A stretch of 7,368 nucleotides of DNA, taken from a bacterium (GTDB taxonomy: Bacteria > UBA9089 > UBA9088 > JAGUXG01). The notes beneath the pieces were generated by a model. It saw nothing but the letters and a program-made list of their open reading frames with translations. It was not told the origin of the DNA and did not search any database. The translations under genes and the position numbers were made by a program. This document shows positions 1 through 5,900 of this stretch, piece by piece. The first letter of the stretch is position 1. Each line of letters opens with the position of its first letter. Where the stretch lies: positions 1 to 7,368 of the forward strand of contig JASEHO010000077.1 in assembly GCA_030018505.1 (NCBI GenBank), written 5' to 3'.

Positions 1-65
1 GGGACAGTTACCATTTTATTCTTTCTTTGGCCGACCAGTGGATTAAAAATAGGTTTACTGTCCCC
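1..65. repeat. Small palindrome-ended element (GGGACAGT...ACTGTCCC)
   Basis: GGGACAGT at 1-8 is exactly inverted by ACTGTCCC at 57-64. The next bases also nearly pair (TACC at 9-12 against GGTTT at 52-56), so the segment could fold into a stem with a loop of about 40 bases. No open reading frame fits inside. The layout suits a miniature repeat (REP- or MITE-like), but the window starts at its first base, so its true left end is unknown. A related ACTGTCCCC string recurs at 2269-2277. Confidence 0.45.
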
Positions 66-121
66 TATATCCCCCCCTATATCCCGTCCCCTATATCCAC
101 CCCCTATATCCACCTATATCC
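64..121. repeat. Five tandem CCTATATCC units
   Basis: CCTATATCC occurs at 64-72, 76-84, 90-98, 103-111 and 113-121. The start-to-start distances are 12, 14, 13 and 10 bases, so the 9-base core is constant while the C/A/G linkers vary. The array abuts the inverted end at 57-64, and its first unit continues directly from ACTGTCCC. No coding frame explains the repeats. It looks like slippage-type expansion at the edge of the small element. Confidence 0.7.
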
Positions 122-131
122 CATCTTGTCA

Positions 132-144
132 TACCTCCTCGTAT
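132..144 (-). promoter_or_regulatory. Inverted copy of the leader/RBS block ATACGAGGAGGTA
   Basis: Read on the minus strand this is ATACGAGGAGGTA, identical over 13 bases to the block at 473-485 before the EF-hand gene. It contains a full AGGAGG Shine-Dalgarno core (134-139). A minus-strand ATG at 122-124 sits 9 bases after it, ideal spacing, but that frame reads only MGYRWI before TAG, inside the CCTATATCC array. A second ATG (130-132) is too close to the core and opens only 13 codons. It may be the stranded leader of a gene lost or replaced by the repeats. Confidence 0.5.
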
Positions 145-367
145 AGTAAGCGTTCTAATCGTAAGCAATACTGGTGATATATAAGCGGGTGGGTGACAGT
201 CTTTTTGGTAAGCGTTATCCTTAAAAACTAAGGGTCGCAAGGAGGTAGAAAGTCTAACCCACCCACATAATACAAAGGAGCAAGGCGGCTTTCTCCTAAA
301 AATAAGCGTTAACTTCCAAAAGGAAGCCCGCACGGGAGAATAAGCCTGTTTCCTTACTCCTGCTACC

Positions 368-376
368 ATTATAACA
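368..376 (-). promoter_or_regulatory. Possible extended -10 promoter facing left
   Basis: On the minus strand the sequence reads TGTTATAAT, a perfect extended -10 (TG-N-TATAAT), with TATAAT at 368-373. The -35 hexamer at 17-bp spacing (TGGATT) is poor. A start near 361 would transcribe leftward through the hairpin-rich region towards the AGGAGG block at 134-139. That would suit a small RNA or a long leader. It could also be chance in AT-rich DNA. Confidence 0.3.
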
Positions 377-414
377 GGAGTGAATAATAAAATCCATTTT
401 GAATTGAAAAACCG

Positions 415-435
415 CCATAATTCTACGAATTATGG
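415..435. repeat. Perfect hairpin CCATAATTC-TAC-GAATTATGG
   Basis: A 9-bp perfect stem with a 3-base loop lies 59 bases before the EF-hand start codon. It is AT-rich and lacks a following T-tract, so it is not a clear terminator. It could be a protein-binding palindrome or part of the 5' leader of the downstream cluster. Confidence 0.55.
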
Positions 436-443
436 ATTATAGA

Positions 444-463
444 GTCTAAGATTACTCTTAGAC
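444..463. repeat. Perfect hairpin GTCTAAGA-TTAC-TCTTAGAC before the RBS
   Basis: An 8-bp perfect stem with a 4-base loop ends 14 bases before the Shine-Dalgarno core. It is followed by CATTTTA, a weak T-tract, so it might attenuate transcription, act as an mRNA-stabilising stem, or be an operator. Being so close to the first gene of the cluster makes a regulatory role plausible but unproven. Confidence 0.5.
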
Positions 464-472
464 CATTTTAAC

Positions 473-485
473 ATACGAGGAGGTA
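473..485 (+). promoter_or_regulatory. Strong RBS block for the EF-hand gene
   Basis: ATACGAGGAGGTA contains AGGAGGT (478-484), 9 bases before the ATG at 494, which fixes that start. The same 13 bases occur inverted at 132-144. No convincing -35/-10 pair was found close upstream of it. Confidence 0.75.
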
Positions 486-493
486 AGGTAATA

Positions 494-1216
494 ATGTTAA
501 GAAAGGTATTGATTGGTGGGATGGTTATTTGGGGTTCTGCATGTCCAGGGGATTTGAAGGAAAGCTATAATGATTTGTATGATGAGGAGAGGTTTGAGGC
601 AGCAGACACAAACAGCGATGGGCTTCTGGATAAGAAAGAGTTAAAGGATAGCCAGAAGGATTTTGAATATTACAGGGAGGGGAAGAGATTCAAACACGCA
701 GACACAAACAGCGATGGTCTCATCAGCTTAGAGGAGGCAAAGGCAGAGAGGCAATGGGAAAAGGAACATAAGGAGAAGCTGGCTAAGGATGGCCTGGCAG
801 ACCTAAAGAAGAGATACCCAAAGGCAGACCTCTCTGATATAAAGTGGCTAAAAAATCATCCAGAGGTGGCAAAGGAACTTTATAAGAATAAGATCTGGTT
901 GAAAGAGCATCCCATGGTAGCAGGGAAGATTATAGAAGACAAGAAATGGCTGGCAAATCACCCAGAGGTGGCTAAGAAGATATACGAGAACAGAGAGTGG
1001 CTGACGAGGCACCCCAAGATTGCCAAGGATCTTTATAATAACAGAGAATTTTTAGCAAAGCATCCTGAGCTGGCAAAGAGGGCATATAAACATAGGAACT
1101 GGCTTAAAGATAACAAAGATAGATTAGAGGATATTGGGGATAGAAGAGAGGACAGAAGGGACAAGAGAGAAGATATTCGTGACAAAAGAGAAGACAAAAG
1201 AGATAGGAGAAGGTGA
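494..1216 (+). CDS. Exported EF-hand protein with 17-residue HP repeats
   Basis: This is a 240-residue protein of unknown function. Residues 1-16 form a short export signal (Arg-Lys, then a hydrophobic stretch). Cys17 follows Gly-Ser-Ala, so a lipoprotein is possible, though the usual Leu at -3 is absent. Two canonical EF-hand loops follow, DTNSDGLLDKKE (38-49) and DTNSDGLISLEE (70-81), with all usual calcium ligands; calcium binding is inferred. From 118 come five exact 17-residue units of form WLxxHPxVAKxxYxNxx (118, 135, 152, 169, 186) and the start of a sixth (203). Each unit keeps HP, and four keep the Tyr. The C-terminus (216-240) is three heptads of type DKREDxR and a basic end. An excellent RBS supports the start. 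The next gene begins 6 bases after the stop, so it likely heads an envelope cluster. It could be a calcium-dependent scaffold or surface-binding protein. Confidence 0.85.
   Translation: MLRKVLIGGMVIWGSACPGDLKESYNDLYDEERFEAADTNSDGLLDKKELKDSQKDFEYYREGKRFKHADTNSDGLISLEEAKAERQWEKEHKEKLAKDGLADLKKRYPKADLSDIKWLKNHPEVAKELYKNKIWLKEHPMVAGKIIEDKKWLANHPEVAKKIYENREWLTRHPKIAKDLYNNREFLAKHPELAKRAYKHRNWLKDNKDRLEDIGDRREDRRDKREDIRDKREDKRDRRR
845..1099 (+). repeat. Five 51-bp coding repeats (17-residue HP units)
   Basis: The units start at 845, 896, 947, 998 and 1049, exactly 51 bases apart, each opening with a Trp (TGG) or, in the fifth, a Phe codon. A partial sixth begins at 1100. The protein period is kept strictly while codons have drifted, so the repeat is old and probably under selection for structure rather than a fresh expansion. 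Confidence 0.85.
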
Positions 1217-1222
1217 AAAAAA

Positions 1223-1765
1223 ATGGGAAAGAGGATTTTATTAGGGGTAGGTTTGCTGGTAGTTTGTTGGCTATCAAGGGCTGAGGCGGCATCACCAATC
1301 ATCAATACAGCAGACTTAACTTATTCTGACCAGTTTAGTGGGACATACACAGGTTTTGGCTCCTGCACCCTAATTAAGATAATAGTCAATGTTAGTATCA
1401 AGAAACAGGCAAGGAATATCACCAGGGGAGGGACATATACAGATATAGCTATAGGTCAGGCTGGGGATATGGTTGAATACCGCATTATTCTTGAAAACAC
1501 TGGGTCTGATGAGACAGGAACAGTAACAGTGGCAGATTCATTACCTCCTGGCATAGTATTCCAACCAGACAGCTATGGAACTGGAACAGGGATTAAGGTA
1601 GATGGAGTAGCCCAGACCAATGTAAAGGATGTTGATAAAGCAAACTATGAAAGCGGAAAAATCACTGTTGGCAAGAATGAAGCTGGCGATAATGGCAATC
1701 AAGGTGTAATCTCTATCCCTGGTAGCGGCAAAGTTAATATCCTGTATCAGGTTAAGATTGAGTGA
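1223..1765 (+). CDS. Exported DUF11-domain protein
   Basis: This 180-residue protein starts with a good Sec signal peptide: Gly-Lys-Arg, a hydrophobic core, and a likely cut after AEA (20-22), giving a mature start at Ala23. The middle (about 77-118) has the look of the DUF11 'conserved repeat' beta domain: GDMVEYRIILENTG, then TVTVADSLPPGIVF. That family is found in bacterial surface and secreted proteins, often as tandem copies in much longer chains; here there is one copy and the protein is short. The start is 6 bases after the preceding stop, with AAGGTG (1211-1215 region) as RBS inside the end of that gene, so translation is probably coupled. Both genes are in the same frame. The next gene overlaps its stop by 4 bases. 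Its role is unknown; a wall- or outer-membrane-associated structural part is likely. Confidence 0.8.
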   Translation: MGKRILLGVGLLVVCWLSRAEAASPIINTADLTYSDQFSGTYTGFGSCTLIKIIVNVSIKKQARNITRGGTYTDIAIGQAGDMVEYRIILENTGSDETGTVTVADSLPPGIVFQPDSYGTGTGIKVDGVAQTNVKDVDKANYESGKITVGKNEAGDNGNQGVISIPGSGKVNILYQVKIE

Positions 1766-2181
1766 GTCTTATGGGAAGATGGATATTGTTGATATTCTTA
1801 TCTATCTTTTGTGGAGATGGCCTGGGGAAGGTTATAAAAAATATAGCTTCTTTTGAAAGTCAGTTTGCTAAAAGTAGCGACTCGGCTCTTCTTATTACAG
1901 AAGAGGTGTTAGTCCAGGCAACCATCACCCAAAGTGGCGGCGTGGTTTCCGCACAGGATGGAACAAGAGTAGAGTTTGGTTTTGGATCTGTCAGCCAGGA
2001 CTCTACTCTTGTCATTTTAGAACCAGAGCCTCCACCTGCTGTCCCCATTCTTGCTGGAGGATACAGACAATTAGGTATATTCCGTGAGTTTATCCTTCAG
2101 GAAGGCAGTATCACACAGGTAAAGCTCATCCTGCCCTGCCCAAATAGACCGGATATTGAGAGATGGAAGATATATACCTAA
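1762..2181 (+). CDS. Short exported protein of uncertain family, last in the cluster
   Basis: I do not recognise this gene firmly. It is 139 residues from GTG at 1762, which overlaps the previous TGA as GTGA, a classic coupled start; ATG at 1771 gives 136 residues and is equally possible, since neither has a strong RBS. The N-terminus is a signal peptide: Gly-Arg-Trp, then a hydrophobic run of about 12 residues ending near Gly-Asp-Gly-Leu-Gly. The rest looks beta-rich. The stretch SGGVVSAQDGTRVEFGFGS followed by STLVILEPE resembles the GG-V-DGT-V-P-G-L-T-I pattern of ZU5-like or similar bacterial beta modules; this is a weak likeness, not an identification. A proline-rich linker (EPEPPPAVP) lies midway. 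It ends abruptly at ERWKIYT and may be a shortened member of a longer family. Confidence 0.7.
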   Translation: MSLMGRWILLIFLSIFCGDGLGKVIKNIASFESQFAKSSDSALLITEEVLVQATITQSGGVVSAQDGTRVEFGFGSVSQDSTLVILEPEPPPAVPILAGGYRQLGIFREFILQEGSITQVKLILPCPNRPDIERWKIYT

Positions 2182-2212
2182 ATAAATCAGCCTCGGCAAA
2201 AATTTAGGCTTA

Positions 2213-2301
2213 AAAAGGGTTCAAGGGTAGAGGGGGGGAAAAGAAGGCGATACTAGAATTCTTGAAAGACTGTCCCCCCCTTAGAATCCTGGACCCCTTT
2301 T
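2213..2301 (+). terminator. Long imperfect hairpin, possible terminator of the cluster
   Basis: AAAAGGG (2213-2219) pairs with CCCTTTT (2295-2301), and AGGGGGGG (2231-2238) pairs with CCCCCCCT (2274-2281), with mismatches and a short AGG/CCT pairing between them. The loop is about 35 bases. A T-rich tract follows (T7 at 2311-2317). It starts 32 bases after the last stop of the cluster. The size is larger than a simple terminator, so it may instead be an inserted repeat; its right arm carries ACTGTCCCC (2269-2277), as at 57-65. Confidence 0.5.
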
Positions 2302-2315
2302 ATTCCCTAATTTTT

Positions 2316-2344
2316 TTGTAAAGGCTGTTTTCATTGAGTATAAC
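2316..2344 (+). promoter_or_regulatory. Candidate distal promoter for nuoA
   Basis: TTGTAA (2316-2321), a 17-base spacer and TATAAC (2339-2344) make a fair sigma70-type promoter. A transcript from here would carry an untranslated leader of about 110 bases before nuoA. No gene or known riboswitch was seen in that leader. Confidence 0.45.
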
Positions 2345-2424
2345 TATATATCGGCTACGAGGCTATATAACTTTAAAGAAATTTTTGTGGCTTATGTCTG
2401 AATCAAAGGTCCCTAAATATTTTC

Positions 2425-2453
2425 TTTACAAATTATTATGGGTTAGATATAAT
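2425..2453 (+). promoter_or_regulatory. Strong promoter next to the nuoA ATG
   Basis: TTTACA (2425-2430, five of six consensus bases), exactly 17 bases, then a perfect TATAAT (2448-2453). Only 7 bases separate the -10 box from the ATG at 2461, so transcription would start at or within a base or two of the start codon. This would give a leaderless mRNA, in keeping with the lack of any Shine-Dalgarno sequence before nuoA. Confidence 0.6.
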
Positions 2454-2460
2454 TTTTCTT

Positions 2461-2820
2461 ATGAAAGAATATCTTTGGGTGGCGTTTTTTCTTCTGGTGG
2501 GGATTGCCTTCTGTTTGGGAGGTTTTATTTTCAACTGGTTTATTAGAAGCAATAAGCCTTCTGAAAGTAAGCTCTCTACTTATGAATGTGGAGAGAAACC
2601 TGTTGGCTCTGCCTGGATTCAGTATGATGTGAAGTATTATCTTTATGGGCTTCTCTTTCTCATATTTGATGTGGAGATAGTCTTCATTATTCCCTGGGCA
2701 ACTATATTCAAGGGGTCTGCTACTGTTACAGCTCTCTTTGTTGAAATGGTGATATTTATCGTTATTCTTCTTGTAGGGTTGATATATGCAGGAAAGAAAG
2801 GGGCTTTGCAATGGAGATAA
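2461..2820 (+). CDS. nuoA: NADH-quinone oxidoreductase subunit A
   Basis: NuoA is a small membrane subunit of respiratory complex I; with NuoH and NuoJ it lies near the quinone site at the junction of the membrane and peripheral arms. The 119 residues match the family length. Three membrane helices are visible (about 4-28, 58-80 and 88-110). The first loop has the signature PSESKLSTYECGE (33-45), and the second helix carries LIFDVEIVF (67-75), with Asp70 and Glu72 at the places of the conserved acidic pair of the E. coli protein. It ends in GKKGALQW, as many family members do. The ATG at 2461 is the first in frame and has no RBS; a promoter lies directly before it. Unusually, nuoB does not follow; the next gene is convergent rpoC, so the other nuo genes must be elsewhere or absent. 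Confidence 0.95.
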   Translation: MKEYLWVAFFLLVGIAFCLGGFIFNWFIRSNKPSESKLSTYECGEKPVGSAWIQYDVKYYLYGLLFLIFDVEIVFIIPWATIFKGSATVTALFVEMVIFIVILLVGLIYAGKKGALQWR

Positions 2821-2876
2821 ATCTTTGATTATACTCCAGAAAGCATTAAGTTACCAGAGTTAAGGTTTTATGTTAT

Positions 2877-2913
2877 AGGTTGGCTACCTTCTTTAAAGTC
2901 TTTTTTTGAGACT
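2877..2913. terminator. Weak terminator-like structure between nuoA and rpoC
   Basis: Between the convergent genes, AGGT (2877-2880) can pair with ACCT (2886-2889), with T7 at 2901-2907 twelve bases on. AGTCT (2897-2901) can also pair with AGACT (2909-2913) around the T-run. Stems are short (4-5 bp), so a working terminator on either strand is uncertain. Nothing else was seen in the 127 bases between the two stop codons. Confidence 0.3.
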
Positions 2914-2947
2914 GATTTACTTTCAGTATAGACTTATATGGAATAGG

Positions 2948-5900
2948 TTAAGCAGCTAAATTTTCTTCTGTAAGATTTTGAATAGTTTCTAATTCCAGAT
3001 TCTCTTCCTGACCAACAACCTTTATTTTCCCAGAAAGCCTGTGCGCTTTATGACCTGTTCCTGCTGGAATGAGCCTGCCAATAATTACATTCTCTTTTAA
3101 GCCCAAAAGTTCATCTCGTCTTCCAGCAATAGCTGCCTCTGTTAGAATTCTTGTTGTCTCCTGGAATGAAGCTGAGCTGATGAAACTGTCTGTGGATAAA
3201 GACGCCTTTGTAATTCCTAAAAGGATAGCCTTAGCTGAAGCTAATTTTTTTCCCTCTTTTTTTGCCTTTTCATTTATTTCCTTAAAAAGAAACCTATCTA
3301 CTTGTTCTCCTGGCAATAGATCTGTATCCCCTGAGTCTTCAATTCTCACCTTTTTGAGCATCTGCCTTACTATAAGCTCTATATGTTTGTCATTTATCTC
3401 CACACCTTGAAGCCTATAAACCTCTTGAACCTCATTCAAAAGATACATTTGTAAAGCGCGTTCCCCTTCAATCTTTAAGATATCATGTGGGTCGATTGAA
3501 CCTTCTATTAATCGATCTCCTGCCCGTATCTTATCCCCTGAATGCACCCTTAGATGTCTTCCCATAGAGACAGAATACTCTCGGACATCCTCTGTAGCTT
3601 CATTTTTTACCTCTATTATTCTTGTCTTTCCTCCTTCTACTTCCTTAAAAAGGACAGTTCCATCTATTTCAGAGACAATAGCCGCATCCTTTGGGTGCCT
3701 TGCCTCAAATAGTTCTGCTACCCTTGGCAGGCCTCCGGTTATATCCTTTGTTCTGATAAGCTCTTGGGGAATCTTGGCAATGACACTACCAGCCTGAACT
3801 TCATCCCCTTCCTGTACAACTAACCTTGCTCCATTTGGAATAATGTATGATACAGCAACCTCTTCTTTTCTGATGATAATAATTTTTGGCTGAAATTCAC
3901 TTTCTCTATCACCGATAATAACCCTCTGATATAGACCAGTATTCTCATCCAGCTCTTCTCTCAATGTTCTTTCTAAAACAATATCTCTAAATTTGATTGT
4001 GCCAGTTGCCTCTGTAAGGATTGGCTCATTGTATGGATCGAATTCAGCGATCACCTTTTGCGAATCAACAAACTCTCCTTCTTTCACTAAGATATGAGCA
4101 CCTGTTTTTATTGGAATCTCTCTTTCCCCTGACATAATCAATAACCTATCTTCTAAAATTCTTACTGTTCCCCTTGTTTCTGCCTTAATAAATCCATCCG
4201 TTGTCTGAATTATTGCATCACCTACATTCACCCAGAATCCTTCATGAACTACAGACTTTGCCTCAGAAGAAAGAGGATGGGAGAACAGCACCCTTCCTAT
4301 CACTATCTTTCCTTCACGGGAAGAGATACATGTTCCATCAGAAAGCTCAATCAATCTTTTTGGGAGCTGAATAATGCTTATAGGATAATCAAACTTTATC
4401 TCTGCTTCTTCGACCTTACGATGAGCTGTTCCTCCGATATGAAAGGTTCTCATAGTCAATTGTGTTCCTGGCTCTCCGATGGATTGAGCCGCCATAATTC
4501 CAGCAGCCTCTCCTATATCTATAAGCCTTCCTATAGCCAAATTCCATCCATAGCATTTAGAGCACACGCCTCTTGATGATTCGCAAGTCAAAACAGATCT
4601 TATCCGTATTCTTTCAATCTCTGCGGTTTCTATCTTCCGTGTTGCCTCTGCATCAATCTCATCATTTGCCTGAACAATTACCTCACCGGTCATAGGATTG
4701 ACAATATTATCCAAGCTAACCCTTCCTAAAACCCTATCGCCTAATGATTCAATCACCTCATCCCCTTCTTTTATAGCAGTGGCAATAGTTCCATTTATTG
4801 TTCCGCAGTCTTTTTCTGAGATAACCACATCTTGGGAGACATCAACAAGCCTTCTGGTAAGATACCCGGCATCTGCTGTCTTTAAGGCTGTATCTGCTAA
4901 ACCCTTTCTGGCTCCATGGGTTGAGATAAAGTATTCAAGAACAGATAGCCCTTCTCTAAAGTTTGAAGTGATAGGCAGCTCAATTATTTCGCCTGAAGGC
5001 TTAGCCATAAGACCACGCATTCCAGCAAGCTGTCGTATCTGTTGTTTGCTACCACGAGCCCCTGAAATAACCATAAGATAGACAGGATTAAAGCCTTCTT
5101 GATCCCTGCTCATCTCATCAATCATCATCTTTCCCAAATCTTCGTTGACAGATGTCCATAAATCAACCACCTGGTTATACCTCTCTTCTGTGGTGATAAC
5201 CCCTTTTTCATAAGCACCAACTATCTTCTCTGCCCGTTTATGAGCCGCAGAAAGCAGTCTCTCCTTTTTTACTGGAATTTTAAGGTCAGAAGCAGCAATA
5301 GTAGAGCCAGACTTTGTAGCAAAGATGTAACCTATCTTTTTTATTTCATCCAAAAATTGCACAGTTTTGCGGATTCCATACTTAAAGTAGATTTGACTTG
5401 TCAGATCAGAAAGGATTGACTTATCAACCATCTTATTTACATAGCCAAAATCTTTTGGAAAGGCTTCATTAAATATAAGCCTGCCTACAGTTGTCTCAAT
5501 AATCGCTCCATCCATTCTAACCTTTATAAAAGAATGGATGTCTATCTGTTTCATCTCATAAGCACATATGGCTTCATCTTTATCTTTGAATGCCTTTATC
5601 TTTTCATCCTTTTTGGATGTCTTTTCTATTGTAAGCCAACAGAGTCCCAAGACTATATCCTGACTTGGTGTTATAAGTGGTTTGCCGTTGGACGGAGAAA
5701 GGAGATTATAGGCTGAAAGCATAAGTAATCGTGCTTCAAGTTGTGCTTCAAGGGAGAGTGGCACATGGACTGCCATCTGATCTCCATCAAAGTCTGCATT
5801 AAAGGCTGAACAGACAAGTGGGTGCATCTTGATAGCTTCTCCTTCAACAAGAATTGGTTCGAAGGCTTGAATTCCAGCCCGATGGAGGGTTGGCGCTCTA

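Larger units (their letters stand above)
140..470. other. Gene-free, hairpin-rich region with TAAGC(G) copies; possible structured RNA
   Basis: No convincing gene lies here, but structure is dense. GGGTGGGT (187-194) pairs with ACCCACCC (257-264). Inside that, CCTTA (219-223) pairs with TAAGG (229-233). Further stems are AGGAG (276-280) with CTCCT (293-297), CTTCC (313-317) with GGAAG (322-326), and ACTCCTG (356-362) with CAGGAGT (375-381). TAAGCGTT occurs at 147-154, 209-216 and 303-310; shorter TAAGC copies start at 162, 182 and 341. I could not match it to tRNA, RNase P, tmRNA, SRP, 6S or a known riboswitch. It may be an untranslated leader, a small RNA on either strand, or decayed mobile DNA. 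Confidence 0.4.

Noticed and set aside
252..258. GTCTAAC as an integron attC core
   Set aside because: It fits the degenerate inverse core, but no matching GTTRRRY core at suitable distance was found.
187..264. Possible c-di-GMP-I (GEMM) riboswitch, from GGGTCGCAAGGAGG and the closing stem
   Set aside because: The paired-loop bases expected for that family (GGCAAACC, GGGACGCAAAGCC) are not present in order; the likeness is only partial.
140..310. TAAGCGTT copies as a CRISPR array or replication iterons
   Set aside because: Copies are only 5-8 bases with irregular spacing (15, 20, 27 and 94), no spacer-repeat rhythm, and no cas or replication genes.
91..369. 92-codon minus-strand frame with ATG at 369
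   Set aside because: Its ATG overlaps a TATAAT box, it lacks an RBS, its composition looks random, it runs through several hairpins and it ends in the CCTATATCC array. Not supported as a protein.
1216..1223. Run of eight A at the EF-hand/DUF11 gene junction as a programmed slippage site
   Set aside because: The stop codon comes before nearly the whole run and the genes are already in the same frame, so slippage would not create a sensible fusion.
1033..1305. Leu/Ser-rich minus-strand frames opposite the end of the EF-hand gene (including the 64-codon one at 1104-1298)
   Set aside because: The Leu-Ser-Ser pattern is the antisense of the Arg/Asp/Glu/Lys heptads, and the plus-strand gene is well supported.
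1860..2048. 62-codon minus-strand frame
   Set aside because: It is opposite the third cluster gene, with no RBS and no recognisable features.
2334..2546. 70-codon plus-strand frame before and over the nuoA start
   Set aside because: It overlaps certain nuoA in another frame, has no RBS, and its second half is a shifted reading of nuoA.
2443..2811. 122-codon minus-strand frame
   Set aside because: It is fully antisense to nuoA, which has clear family signatures.
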